A stretch of DNA of 64,000 bases from Xanthobacteraceae bacterium (GTDB lineage: Bacteria; Pseudomonadota; Alphaproteobacteria; Rhizobiales; Xanthobacteraceae). Below, one piece after another: positions 35,724 to 44,612 of this stretch (position 1 is its first letter; the number at the start of each line of letters is the position of its first letter). The notes under the pieces are model-generated. The model was given only the letters and a program-made list of their open reading frames with translations, did not search any database and had not been told where the DNA came from. The stretch lies in the NCBI GenBank assembly GCA_022844485.1, contig JALHLQ010000009.1:1-64000 (forward strand), read 5' to 3'. Made by a program: the position numbers and the translations under genes.

Positions 35724-36524
35724 CTAACCCATCGCGTCTTCGTTCACCGGCACGGTGTAATTCAGCCCGAGCCTGCCGCCGTCCGGATAGATCGTCTGCC
35801 CGGTGATGTAGCTTGCCTCCTTGGAGGCGAGGAAGCAGGCGACCGCGGCGACTTCGTCGGGGTCGCCGATGCGCCCAAGCGGCGTGCGCGACAGAAGCCG
35901 GTGCTTGGCGTCGCGATCGGTCATGACGGCCTGCAAGATCTCGGTCATGATCGAGCCGGGACCGATGGCGTTGACGCGAATTCCGTGCGGCGCCAACGAC
36001 AGCGCCATCACCTTCGTGAGTTGATCGAGCCCGCCCTTCGAGGCGCAGTAAGGCGCCTGGTTGGGGATTGCGACCACCGCATTGATGGAGCTCATGTTGA
36101 TGATCGTGCCTGGCGGTTTACCCGCCTCGACTTGACTCACCATCTGCCTGGCCGCGGCTTGGCCGACCAGAAACGGGCCTTTGAGGTTGACGCGCAGAAC
36201 CCGGTCGAAATCAGCCTCCTTCAGTTGCAGGAAGTCGGCCGCGTGAATGATGCCGGCATTGTTGACCAGAATGTCGAGATCGCCGGTGAAGGCGGCGCAG
36301 GCCTCGGCGACCACGTTGCGCGCGTCGAGCAGTTCACCGACATCGGTGGCGACGAAGCGGCACCGGCTCTTCTCCAGGCTTGCGGCCGCTTTCTTGCCGA
36401 CACCCTCGTCGACATCGGCGATCACCACGCAGGCGCCTTCATCGACGAAGCGCTTGGTGATGGCGTAGCCGATCCCCTGCGCGCCGCCGGTCACAATCGC
36501 GACCTTGCCCTCCAGCATGCCCAT
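35724..36524 (-). CDS. Short-chain dehydrogenase/reductase
   Basis: 266 residues, a classical SDR. The nucleotide motif is TGGAQGIGYA (12-21), with NNAG at 88-91, the catalytic Ser145/146 (NMSSINAV), Tyr159 and Lys163 (YCASK). The acidic Asp37 region (VVIADVDEG) suggests NAD rather than NADP preference. The substrate is unknown; relatives include glucose and 3-oxoacyl reductases. The start at 36524 has an AGAGGT element seven bases upstream. It follows the glycosyltransferase gene by 16 bases on the same strand, so they may form an operon. Confidence 0.88.
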   Translation of the reverse strand: MGMLEGKVAIVTGGAQGIGYAITKRFVDEGACVVIADVDEGVGKKAAASLEKSRCRFVATDVGELLDARNVVAEACAAFTGDLDILVNNAGIIHAADFLQLKEADFDRVLRVNLKGPFLVGQAAARQMVSQVEAGKPPGTIINMSSINAVVAIPNQAPYCASKGGLDQLTKVMALSLAPHGIRVNAIGPGSIMTEILQAVMTDRDAKHRLLSRTPLGRIGDPDEVAAVACFLASKEASYITGQTIYPDGGRLGLNYTVPVNEDAMG

Positions 36525-36540
36525 GATTGCACCTCTCCTT

Positions 36541-37659
36541 TTACTCAGGCGCCTTGATTGCGGCGGCCAGCTCACACGCGGCGCTCGCTTCGTGCTTGCA
36601 TTTGAGAGCCGTTTCGATAACGAAATCAACCATGGCTCGCGTGGTGTGATGAGCGAGAACATGCTCCCGCGCGGCTGATGCCATGCGGCGCAATCTTGCC
36701 TTGTCGGAGAGCGCCGACTCGACGGCGCGAGTCAACCCTCCCGGTTCGATGTCGTAATGGAACAAGTGCTCGCCGTTTCTGAGCGGCCAGTGGCGCTCGA
36801 CGGTCGGATTGCTCACGAGCGGGACGCACAAGCACTGCGCGGCTTCCCCCGTCCGATAGCATTCCCAGCTGAACCCGGCAGGCGACCAGGCGAGCCAAGC
36901 GCGCGACAGGCGGCGGTAGAATTCTTCCGGAGGCAGCCGTTCGCGCGGCGCGTCGACGACATAGCCGCGATCCGCTATGGCCTTCAGTTCCGGGAGCCCG
37001 GCGCGGCGCACCCAGGAGTTCTCGACAATCTCTCCGCTGAAGAAAACGTCCACGCTCTTCTCCGGGGAGTCTCCCTCCCAGAGTCCGGTCGTTTGCACGA
37101 GCGGCATCGGCAAGGAGAGCGGGCGGATCTTCGCCAAGCGTTCCTGCCAGCGCTTGCGGCGACGGATGCGGCGCGTCGGTACATTGGCATGTGCTGATCC
37201 GCACAAGACATGCCAGCGATCCGCCGGAAGCTCGCGCTTGAAGAACACGTCCGCTTTGTCGAGGAGAAAGAAGCCGTGTCGTCCGATGACAAAGGGATCG
37301 TTCATGTCAAGCGCAACCAGCGGCACCGGTACGTCGACATAGCGGAGCCATGCGACGCCGAAGACGCGCGTTGCGGCCCGTAAGGGCGCCAGTGGCTCGT
37401 GGCCGATCGAACGCAGCCAATTCAGCGGGTGCCAGGCCGATCGCAGACCCACATAGCAAACAACGAAATCGTACCCCCCTTTGCGCAGATCACTCATCGC
37501 CTGGCGAAAGCGGCGAGGCGTACAATCGGCATATTCAGATCGGGCCAGATCGCGGGGGGGACGACGCCCCGTCCAAAGAAGCGTCGTGCGCTCCGGGTAC
37601 TCCGATTTCACGTAGAAGAAATCGCCGATTTCCAGGATGCGTGGCCCGGAAACTGGCAT
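36541..37659 (-). CDS. Glycosyltransferase family 1-like protein
   Basis: 372 residues. The start at 37659 is supported by AGGAGT seven bases upstream. The C-terminal half resembles the spore-maturation/CgeB-type or GT1 group: VDVFFSGEIVENSWVRR, a central EFYRRLSRAWLAWSPAGFSWECYR with the ExxxxGxxxL-like GEAAQCLCVPLVSN, and NGEHLFHYDIEPG. The N-terminal half holds YDFVVCYVGLRS and LVALDMNDPFV. It probably transfers a sugar in surface polysaccharide synthesis, but no other polysaccharide gene is near. The acceptor and donor cannot be deduced. Confidence 0.7.
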   Translation of the reverse strand: MPVSGPRILEIGDFFYVKSEYPERTTLLWTGRRPPRDLARSEYADCTPRRFRQAMSDLRKGGYDFVVCYVGLRSAWHPLNWLRSIGHEPLAPLRAATRVFGVAWLRYVDVPVPLVALDMNDPFVIGRHGFFLLDKADVFFKRELPADRWHVLCGSAHANVPTRRIRRRKRWQERLAKIRPLSLPMPLVQTTGLWEGDSPEKSVDVFFSGEIVENSWVRRAGLPELKAIADRGYVVDAPRERLPPEEFYRRLSRAWLAWSPAGFSWECYRTGEAAQCLCVPLVSNPTVERHWPLRNGEHLFHYDIEPGGLTRAVESALSDKARLRRMASAAREHVLAHHTTRAMVDFVIETALKCKHEASAACELAAAIKAPE

Positions 37660-37729
37660 GGGCAGTACTCCTGTTTGTTGCCCGCGGTGAGTAGCAAGGC
37701 CCCCGCCGGGCCGCAAGGAAAGCGCCCGC

Positions 37730-38587
37730 TCAGCCGTGCTCCAGCGAGCGCACAATGTGCTCGCGCAGGCGCTCGGCCGGCGCGGAGAGCGGGGAGGCGA
37801 CCAGAAGCGCGATCTCGGTGTCGTGCAGGTCGGGAAGTCCGTCTCCGCAATCGATCACCAGCAGGTCCTTGAGAACCATGTTCTTGGGCAGAACCGTCAC
37901 TCCAAGTCCCGCTTTTACCGCTGCCTGCGCGCCCGCGAGCGAGCCGCAGGTATAGGCGATGCGCCAAGGTCGTCCCGCGCGGTCGAGGGCTTCCATTCCA
38001 CGCTTGCGATACACGCAAGGATGCGGCGAGACAACAAGCGGCAGCGGCGCTCCGGCGTCGATGTGGCTGCGATCGGACGCAGCCCAGACAAGCGGCTCAC
38101 GCCACACGCGCGTGCCGCCCAGGCCGCCGATCGGCTCGCGTTTGATGAGCGCGAGATCGTATTCCCCCGCGCGAAACCGCTCGATCAGGTTGAGGGTGAG
38201 ATCGCAAGTGACTTCGAGCGCGACCGCCGGATGCGATTGTGCAAATCGCGACAGCACCTGCGGCAAGTGGGTCGTGGCGAAATCCTCGGGCGTGCCGAGC
38301 CGCACGACGCCCCTCAGTTGCGGCTCCGAGACGCGGGATACAAGCTCGTCATTCAGCGCCAAAATGCGCTTCGCATAATCGAGCAGCAGTTCGCCTTCGG
38401 CCGTGATCCGCACCTGGCGAGGATTGCGATCCATCAGCGTCGCGCCGACGGCTCCTTCCAACCGCTTCATCTGCAGGGAGATCGTGGACTGATTGCGTCG
38501 CAGCCTCTCGCCTGCCCGGGTGAAGTTCCCAGTTTCAGCAATGGTGGCAAAGGTCCGCAGAAGATCAACGTCCAGATTTTGCTGCAT
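37730..38587 (-). CDS. LysR-family transcriptional regulator
   Basis: 285 residues. The N-terminal winged helix-turn-helix covers 1-65 (DLLRTFATIAETGNFTRAGERL, then NQSTISLQMKRLE). An effector-binding periplasmic-protein-like domain covers 90-285 (VRLGTPEDFATTHLPQVL). It is divergent from the isocitrate dehydrogenase gene with a 117-base AT-rich gap that contains an inverted repeat of the T-N11-A type. LysR proteins usually control the divergent gene and themselves, so icd is the likely target. The effector is unknown. Confidence 0.9.
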   Translation of the reverse strand: MQQNLDVDLLRTFATIAETGNFTRAGERLRRNQSTISLQMKRLEGAVGATLMDRNPRQVRITAEGELLLDYAKRILALNDELVSRVSEPQLRGVVRLGTPEDFATTHLPQVLSRFAQSHPAVALEVTCDLTLNLIERFRAGEYDLALIKREPIGGLGGTRVWREPLVWAASDRSHIDAGAPLPLVVSPHPCVYRKRGMEALDRAGRPWRIAYTCGSLAGAQAAVKAGLGVTVLPKNMVLKDLLVIDCGDGLPDLHDTEIALLVASPLSAPAERLREHIVRSLEHG

Positions 38588-38607
38588 GGAACAATGATAG
38601 CATCATC

Positions 38608-38622
38608 ATTGAATTGTTCAAT
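38608..38622. promoter_or_regulatory. Candidate LysR operator
   Basis: ATTGAA-TTG-TTCAAT is a perfect inverted repeat (38608-38622) containing a T-N11-A pattern. It lies 20 bases from the LysR start and 82 bases upstream of icd, in a stretch far richer in A/T than its surroundings. The outer bases (ATC and GAT) extend the symmetry partly. Confidence 0.5.
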
Positions 38623-38704
38623 TATGATTATTACAGCAATGAATTTTGCAAATGACCAAAGCTCCGGTACGAGGGTGACTGCAACCCGATGGATGGAGGC
38701 TCCG

Positions 38705-40189
38705 ATGAACGTGAAGGTCAATGTGAAACCCGCTGTGAGGTCGAGCACTACGACGGTGCCGGTCACGGTCGCCTATGGCGACGGGATCGGCCCGGAGATC
38801 ATGACCGCCTGCCTGAAGATTCTGACCGCCGCCGGCGCGCGCATCGCGACGGAAGAGATCGCCATCGGGGAGACCGTGTATCTGAAGGGCAATACCGCCG
38901 GCATCGCGCCGGAGGCGTGGGACAGCCTGCGGCGCACGAAAGTCTTCTACAAGGCGCCGATCACCACCCCACAGGGCGGTGGCTTCAAGTCGCTGAACGT
39001 CACCGTGCGTAAGACGCTCGGCCTCTTCGCCAATGTGCGGCCCTGCGTGGCGCTCGATCCCTTCGTGAAAACCAAGCATCCCGGGATGAACGTCGTGATC
39101 GTGCGGGAGAACGAAGAGGATCTTTATGCCGGAATCGAGCATCGGCAGACCGATGAGGTCTATCAATGCCTGAAGCTGATCACCCGGCCGGGCTGCGAGA
39201 AGATCGTGCGCTATGCTTTCGACTATGCGAAGGCGAACCGGCGCAAGAAGGTGACCTGCTTCACCAAAGACAACATCATGAAAATGACCGACGGCCTCTT
39301 CCACAAAGTGTTCGACGAGATCGGCGCCGAGTATCCCACCATCGAAAAGGAACATTGGATCGTCGACATCGGTGCGGCGAAGCTCGCCGCGAACCCGACG
39401 CAGTTCGATGTGATCGTGATGCCCAATCTCTATGGCGACATTCTTTCCGACGTCGCGGCGGAGATCGCGGGTTCGGTCGGTCTTGCGGGCTCGGCCAATA
39501 TTGGCGAGCACGTTGCGATGTTCGAGGCGATCCATGGGTCGGCGCCGCGCCGCGCCGGGCAGGATCTCGCCAATCCGTCGGGCCTGCTCATGGGCGGCGT
39601 GATGATGCTGGTGCATATCGGACAGGCCGATGTGGCGGAAGCCGTGCACAATGCCTGGCTAAAGACGATCGAAGACGGCATTCACACCTACGACATCTTC
39701 GCCGAGGGCGTGTCGACGCAGAAGGTCGGCTCCCAAGCTTTCGCCGATGCGGTGATCGGGCGGCTTGGGCAGAAGCCGGCGAAGCTGAACCCCGCCGTCT
39801 ATGACAAGTCCGGCAAGCCTCTTGCCGTGCCGGGCTACACGCGGCGCACGCCCGCGCAGAAGGACCTCGTCGGGGTCGACGTGTTCGTGAATTTCGTCGG
39901 CGAGGCGGACGATCTCGCGCCGAAGCTACAGGCGGCGCAGAACGGCGCCTTCGAACTGGCGATGATCACGAATCGCGGTGTGAAGGTTTGGCCGCACGGA
40001 CTGCCCGAGACCTTCTGCACCGATCATTGGCGCTGCCGCTTCCTTGCCAAGCCCGGCAAGCAACTGAACAAGGCGATGATCGCGGGCCTGCTGGCAAGAC
40101 TAGCCGCCGATGGCGTGGACTTCGTCAAAACCGAGCACCTGTTCACCTTCGACGGCGAGCCGGGATACTCCCTCGGACAGGGGCAGTAG
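38705..40189 (+). CDS. icd: Isocitrate dehydrogenase, Thermus-type (type II) with C-terminal domain
   Basis: 494 residues. It oxidises isocitrate to 2-oxoglutarate with reduction of NAD or NADP. The start at 38705 is set by GGAGG five bases upstream; the frame is open for about 970 bases before it, but that is not coding. Blocks are AYGDGIGPEIM, KAPITTPQGGGFKSLNVTVRK, RPCVALDPF, VVIVRENEEDLYAGIEH, FTKDNIMK, the metal site NLYGDILSDVAAE, and the coenzyme loop EAIHGSAPRRAG. Residues 400-494 are the extra C-terminal domain found in Thermus thermophilus IDH (GVDVFVNF, DHWRCRF, FDGEPGYSLGQG). A divergent LysR gene probably controls it. Confidence 0.92.
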   Translation: MNVKVNVKPAVRSSTTTVPVTVAYGDGIGPEIMTACLKILTAAGARIATEEIAIGETVYLKGNTAGIAPEAWDSLRRTKVFYKAPITTPQGGGFKSLNVTVRKTLGLFANVRPCVALDPFVKTKHPGMNVVIVRENEEDLYAGIEHRQTDEVYQCLKLITRPGCEKIVRYAFDYAKANRRKKVTCFTKDNIMKMTDGLFHKVFDEIGAEYPTIEKEHWIVDIGAAKLAANPTQFDVIVMPNLYGDILSDVAAEIAGSVGLAGSANIGEHVAMFEAIHGSAPRRAGQDLANPSGLLMGGVMMLVHIGQADVAEAVHNAWLKTIEDGIHTYDIFAEGVSTQKVGSQAFADAVIGRLGQKPAKLNPAVYDKSGKPLAVPGYTRRTPAQKDLVGVDVFVNFVGEADDLAPKLQAAQNGAFELAMITNRGVKVWPHGLPETFCTDHWRCRFLAKPGKQLNKAMIAGLLARLAADGVDFVKTEHLFTFDGEPGYSLGQGQ

Positions 40190-40211
40190 GACCTTCGGTT
40201 GCCAGCACCGC

Positions 40212-41150
40212 TCACGATGCCGGACCGGCAACGGAATTGGCAATGGCGCGGTTCGGGTTCCTCAGCACGACGCAAGCGCCACCCGAGGCGCGGAGCTTGG
40301 TGCAGAGGCTTTCGGCGGCTTCCCGCGACTGCTCGGCGATGCGGACGAGATGGCGGCTCGCACGAGGGCCGGCCTTGACCCGCACGACCAGAGGATCGCG
40401 TCCGCGCAGCAGCGCGTGCTGGCTTTGCAGCTTGCGGTAGCTGGCTCTGGCTCCGACCTCAGTCCAGTCCCCGGCCAGTTGGACGCCCCAGGGCGACCAG
40501 ACGGTCGGCGCCCGCGGGCGTTCAGGCGCGGGCCGCGAGGGGGGCCGCAGGATCATGCGCGCCAGCTGGAGGCAGCCGAGGTCGCGCGGGAAACCGAGAT
40601 CGTCCCAATCGGGCGGCTCGGATGAGGCCCATTCCTCGGCCGCCAGGCCGGTGATGATGCGGACATAGGCGCGAGTCTCATTCGGCAACTCGCCCCGCCT
40701 GTCGAGCCAGTTTCGCACACGGGCAGGCCCACCATTGTAGGCGGCGGCGGCGAGGCCAAGATTGCCGAATTGCGAGCGCAACTCGCGCAGCCAGTCAGCC
40801 GATTTGCGCAACGCTTCAACGGGATGGAACGGGTCCACCAGCCCGCGCCAGTTCGCGGTGCCCGGCATGAACTGCGCGATCCCCTGTGCGCCCTTGGGGC
40901 TGAGCGCGTGCGGGTCGAACCGGCTCTCCTGCCAGATCAGGCGGGTAAAAAAGGAGACCGGCAGCCCGTTCTCGGCCGCGGCCTCCTCGATGGTGCGGCA
41001 TATCTCTTCCTTGGTAATGCGGATGAGCGGCTTTGCCTCTGGCGGGGCGGTTTCGGCCGGCGCCTGCTGTGGATTGTCGGAGGAGGTTGAGGCCGGAAAA
41101 GGTCCGGTGGCGAGGATGACAACAAGGCCGGCTGTGACAAAATTCTGCAT
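40212..41150 (-). CDS. Lytic transglycosylase with SLT and SPOR-like domains
   Basis: 312 residues. A signal peptide (FVTAGLVVILATGPFPAS) is followed by a Pro/Ala linker, then an SLT domain (50-165) with catalytic Glu75 in LIWQESRFDPHA, SPKGAQGIAQFMPGTA and AAAAYNGGPARVRNW. The last 75 residues look like a SPOR peptidoglycan-binding repeat (Arg-Lys-rich RASYRKLQSQ ... GGACVVLRN). It cleaves the glycan strands of periplasmic murein with 1,6-anhydro products. It converges on icd with a 22-base gap. Confidence 0.9.
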   Translation of the reverse strand: MQNFVTAGLVVILATGPFPASTSSDNPQQAPAETAPPEAKPLIRITKEEICRTIEEAAAENGLPVSFFTRLIWQESRFDPHALSPKGAQGIAQFMPGTANWRGLVDPFHPVEALRKSADWLRELRSQFGNLGLAAAAYNGGPARVRNWLDRRGELPNETRAYVRIITGLAAEEWASSEPPDWDDLGFPRDLGCLQLARMILRPPSRPAPERPRAPTVWSPWGVQLAGDWTEVGARASYRKLQSQHALLRGRDPLVVRVKAGPRASRHLVRIAEQSREAAESLCTKLRASGGACVVLRNPNRAIANSVAGPAS

Positions 41151-41230
41151 CGTCCCTACGCCCTACGTTGAAACCTCAGCCAAAACGCAGTTCGGCAGAA
41201 AGGGTTGCGTTCCGAGCCGGCCGGCTCTCC

Positions 41231-42052
41231 TCAATAGCCGCGTGTCCCGGCCAGGGCGGCTTTGTAGCGCGCGACGGAAATTTCGAGCACGGCCTTCGCG
41301 CCGGCGGCGATCACGCGGTCGAAATGATGGCCGTAGATCCTGTCGAACGCGAAGGGCGCAAGGGCGGTGGCGATCGCATCCACCTCGCGCGCGGACAGCG
41401 GGATCAGGTTCGGATAGCTGCGCATGAACGTGAGGTGCTTCCGATCGGTCGTGACGGTGAGGATGTCGCCGGAACAAACGATTCCGCGCCCATCCGCGCC
41501 GCCTTCCAATGCAGCACGGTGCCGCCGGGGAAATGGCTGCCGCAGCGCACCAGCGTCACCCTGGGCAGGAGCTCTTGCGTTTCGCCGTCCCAGAGGCGGA
41601 TGGCGGGATCCGGCCGCATGATCCAGTCGCGGTCGGCGGCATGGAGATGCACCGGCACGTCGCCCAGGGCGCGGCTCCACTCGACCATGCCGGTGTAGAA
41701 ATGCGGGTGCGAGATGGCGATGGCCTTGATGCCGCCGAGCGCCGCGATCAGGGTCACAGTCGCGGCGTCGACGAAGGAGATGCAGTCCCAGAGGATGTTG
41801 CCGGCACCCGTGCGCAACAGGAGCGCGCGCTGGCCGATGGCGAAGGTCGGCTGCGTGCCGATGCCGATGACGCCCCGGTTCGTGCTCGTGGAAGGCGTTC
41901 ATGTGCGTCACGCGCAACGCCTCGAGCGTCGTCCAGGTCTGTCCGCGCAGCGGCACGTATTGCCGCTCGTCCTCGCAGGTCGCGCAGTGTTCCGGCGGCT
42001 TCGCGCTCTCCGCGAATTGCGCGCCGCAGGCGGTGCAGATGAAATGGGGCAT
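41231..42052 (-). pseudogene. Metallo-beta-lactamase-fold hydrolase interrupted by two frameshifts
   Basis: The N-terminal 60 residues (start ATG 42052) hold a rubredoxin-like zinc ribbon (CTACGAQF and CATCEDERQYV) and THMNAFHEHEPG. At about 41872 one extra G/C base shifts the frame. The continuation GIGTQPTFAIGQRALLL, NILWDCISFVD and SHPHFYTGMVEW is read only in a second frame down to about 41505. There one base is missing, and the first frame resumes with GIVCSGDILTV and SYPNLIPLSAREVDAI to the stop. Rejoined, the protein is about 273 residues and looks like an intact MBL-fold enzyme. The two opposite single-base changes could be real or sequencing errors. Confidence 0.8.
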
Positions 42053-42189
42053 GACTTTGCCTTGTCGCGCAGTACCCTCCATGCATCGTCATCGAGGCGC
42101 AGGCCCGACACAAGGCCCGGCCTTGACGTTCCGTGTTACAAGGGCCCACGTGATCTGTTCGCCCAGTCCCGTTCAACACGCTGGTTCCG

Positions 42190-42495
42190 ATGATGTCGAA
42201 ATCCCTTGTCGCGTTGTGGCGCGGCGACATGGAACTCGGGCGCGCGTTCTGGACCTACGCGGTCACTGTGGGAACTCTCGTTCATCTCCTGGCGACTCTC
42301 GTCGCGTTCATCGTGCTCGCGGCGGACGGGCCGGGATGGCTTGCGGTCGCGATCTTTTTGTCACCGGCGCCCTACACGCTGCTCGCGGTCGTCGGTGTGT
42401 GGCGCAGTGCGGCGCGCCACAAGGGCGACGCCAGATGGGCCGACGCCGCACGCATTGGGGTCGTCATCTGGGCGGTGGTGGCGACGGTGATCTAG
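42190..42495 (+). CDS. Small membrane protein of unknown function
   Basis: 101 residues with three hydrophobic segments (about 18-40, 50-70 and 85-101). A cytoplasmic N-terminus (SLVALWRGDMELGRAFW) precedes the first, and a short polar loop with WRSAARHKGDARWADAAR precedes the last. The WRGE/WRGD-x-LGxxFW opening is seen in small proteins of Rhizobiales, but no function is known. ATG 42190 and ATG 42193 are both possible. It is divergent from the frameshifted MBL gene. Confidence 0.6.
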   Translation: MMSKSLVALWRGDMELGRAFWTYAVTVGTLVHLLATLVAFIVLAADGPGWLAVAIFLSPAPYTLLAVVGVWRSAARHKGDARWADAARIGVVIWAVVATVI

Positions 42496-42522
42496 TTCCC
42501 CTCGCCGCTCGCCTCGCTCGCG

Positions 42523-42547
42523 ATCTCTCCCCGCAAGCGGGAGAGAT
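42523..42547. repeat. REP-like palindrome, possible bidirectional terminator
   Basis: ATCTCTCCCCGC-AA-GCGG-GAGAGAT is an almost perfect inverted repeat between convergent genes. Palindromes of this kind (ctctcccc-gc..gc-ggggagag) are scattered through intergenic DNA of many Rhizobiales. A degenerate copy of the same type seems to lie at about 58780-58805 between the thiE-like gene and fba. No T tract follows. Confidence 0.55.
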
Positions 42548-42557
42548 GGCGCGGCAC

Positions 42558-44477
42558 CTAGGCGCCCACGCCGTGCTCCTTCAATGAGGCGCCGATCTCG
42601 TCGAGGATCGCCGGATCGTCGATGGTCGCGGGCATGGTCCATGAATCGCCGTCGGCGATCTTCTTCATCGTTCCACGCAGGATTTTGCCCGAGCGCGTCT
42701 TCGGCAGCCGCGCGACGGTGATGGCGAGCTTGAACGCCGCCACCGGACCGATCTTGTCACGTACGAGCTGTACGATCTCGCGCTCGATCGCATTCGGGGC
42801 GCGCGCGACGCCGGATTTCAGGACGACGAAGCCGCAGGGCACTTCGCCTTTCAGCGAATCCTTGATGCCGATGACGGCGCATTCGGCGACATCGGGATGC
42901 GAGGCCAAGACCTCCTCGATGCCGCCAGTGGAAAGACGGTGGCCGGCGACGTTAATGATGTCATCGGTGCGCCCCATGATGTAGAGATAGCCATCCTCAT
43001 CCTTGAAGCCCGCGTCGGCGGTTTTGTAGTAGCCGGGAAACTCCGTGAGATAGCTTTCGCGGAAGCGCGCGTCCTGCTGCCAGAGCGTCGGCAGGCATGC
43101 GGGCGGCAGCGGCAGCTTGATGACGATCGATCCCATCTTGTTCGCCGGCACGGGCTTTGCCGCTTCGTCGACGATCTGCACGTCGTAGCCGGGCATCGGC
43201 ACGGTCGGCGAGCCGTGCTTTACCGGCAATTGCCCAAGCCCCATCGGATTGCCGGCGATGCACCAGCCGGTTTCCGTCTGCCACCAATGGTCGATCACCG
43301 GCACGTGCAGGAGATTCTCCGCCCATACGAGCGTGTCGGGGTCGGCCCGCTCGCCGGCGAGGAAAAGCGTGCGGAATTTCGACAGGTCGTAGCGGCCGAA
43401 GAACGTGCCTTGCGGGTCTTCTTTCTTGATGGCGCGAAAAGCGGTGGGCGCCGTGAATAGCGCGACTGCGCCGTGCTCGGAGATCACGCGCCAGAAGGCG
43501 CCGGCGTTCGGCGTGCCGACCGGCTTGCCTTCGTAGAGGATCGAGGTCGCGCCATGGAAGAGCGGCGCATAGACGATGTAGGAATGGCCGACCACCCAGC
43601 CGACATCGGATGCTGTCCACCAGACTTCGCCGGGATCGATGCCATAGAGGTGCTGCATCGACCATTTCAGCGCGACCATGTGGCCGCCATTGTCGCGCAC
43701 GACGCCTTTCGGGATGCCGGTCGTGCCGGAGGTGTACAGGATATAGAGCGGATCGGTCGCGAGCACCGGCACGCAGTCGGCGCTCTTGCCGGTGCGCTTG
43801 GCCTGCTCGCGCAGCGCTGCCCAATCGTGGTCGCGGCCTCCGATCATGGCCGCTTCCGCCTGCGGTCGCTGGAGAATGATGCAGGCATGCGGCTTCGATC
43901 GCGCAAGCTTGATCGCTTCATCGAGCAGCGGCTTGTAGGGTACGACGCGGCCGACCTCGATCCCGCAGCTTGCGGAGAGGATGAGCTTGGGTTTTGCGTC
44001 GTCAATGCGTGTCGCCAGCTCGCGCGCGGCGAAACCTCCGAAAACCACCGAATGCACCGCGCCGATGCGCGCGCAGGCGAGCATTGCGATTGCTGCCTCC
44101 GGCACCATCGGCATGTAGAGAATCACGCGATCGCCCTTGGTCACGCCGAAATCTTGCAGCGTCGCGGCGAGGGCCTTCACCTCGTCGAGCAACTCGGCAT
44201 AGGTGAAGCGCCGCTTCGCATTGGCCACGGGCGAATCGTAGATGATCGCCGTCTGGTCCGCGCGGCCGCGGGCGACATGGCGGTCGAGCGCGTTGTAGCA
44301 GGTGTTGCAGACGGCTCCGGTGAACCATCGGCCGTACACGCCCTCTTTCGGGTCGAAGATCCTTTTTGCCGGCTCGATCCAGTCGATCTCGCGCGCGGCC
44401 TCGGCCCAGAAACCTTCCGGGTCCTTCTGCGCGCGCGCATAGACCTCGTGATAGCGGCTCTGCGATTTCACATCCAT
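42558..44477 (-). CDS. prpE: Propionyl-CoA synthetase (PrpE-like acetyl-CoA synthetase family)
   Basis: 639 residues. It activates propionate (or another short-chain acid) to the CoA ester through an acyl-adenylate. The start at 44477 has GGGAGG six bases upstream; the frame is open far upstream but not coding. Blocks are the ACS N-terminal domain (YHEVYARAQKDPEGFWAEAA), the P-loop YTSGTTGIPKGV, WWQTETGW, GYYKTADAG, GRTDDIINVAGHR and the C-terminal TRSGKILR with catalytic Lys598. WFTGAVCNTCYNALDRHV agrees with PrpE rather than Acs. Acetylation of Lys598 is a common control. A TSUP permease gene is divergent, 135 bases away. Confidence 0.9.
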   Translation of the reverse strand: MDVKSQSRYHEVYARAQKDPEGFWAEAAREIDWIEPAKRIFDPKEGVYGRWFTGAVCNTCYNALDRHVARGRADQTAIIYDSPVANAKRRFTYAELLDEVKALAATLQDFGVTKGDRVILYMPMVPEAAIAMLACARIGAVHSVVFGGFAARELATRIDDAKPKLILSASCGIEVGRVVPYKPLLDEAIKLARSKPHACIILQRPQAEAAMIGGRDHDWAALREQAKRTGKSADCVPVLATDPLYILYTSGTTGIPKGVVRDNGGHMVALKWSMQHLYGIDPGEVWWTASDVGWVVGHSYIVYAPLFHGATSILYEGKPVGTPNAGAFWRVISEHGAVALFTAPTAFRAIKKEDPQGTFFGRYDLSKFRTLFLAGERADPDTLVWAENLLHVPVIDHWWQTETGWCIAGNPMGLGQLPVKHGSPTVPMPGYDVQIVDEAAKPVPANKMGSIVIKLPLPPACLPTLWQQDARFRESYLTEFPGYYKTADAGFKDEDGYLYIMGRTDDIINVAGHRLSTGGIEEVLASHPDVAECAVIGIKDSLKGEVPCGFVVLKSGVARAPNAIEREIVQLVRDKIGPVAAFKLAITVARLPKTRSGKILRGTMKKIADGDSWTMPATIDDPAILDEIGASLKEHGVGA

Positions 44478-44612
44478 GGACAGCCTCCCGGACGGATTCT
44501 TGATCGGGGTGTTGCACGAACACTGCGCTTCGGCGGGAGGGGATGCAAGACGACCATGGTCGGAGGCTCGCCGGGGTTCTCGCAAGCCGGGCTTTGACGG
44601 CACTGCGCATCT

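Noticed and set aside
37736..38704. In-frame extension of more than 320 codons before icd
   Set aside because: It covers the LysR gene on the other strand, and a strong ribosome-binding site (GGAGG) sets the start at 38705. The product from 38705 matches the family length.
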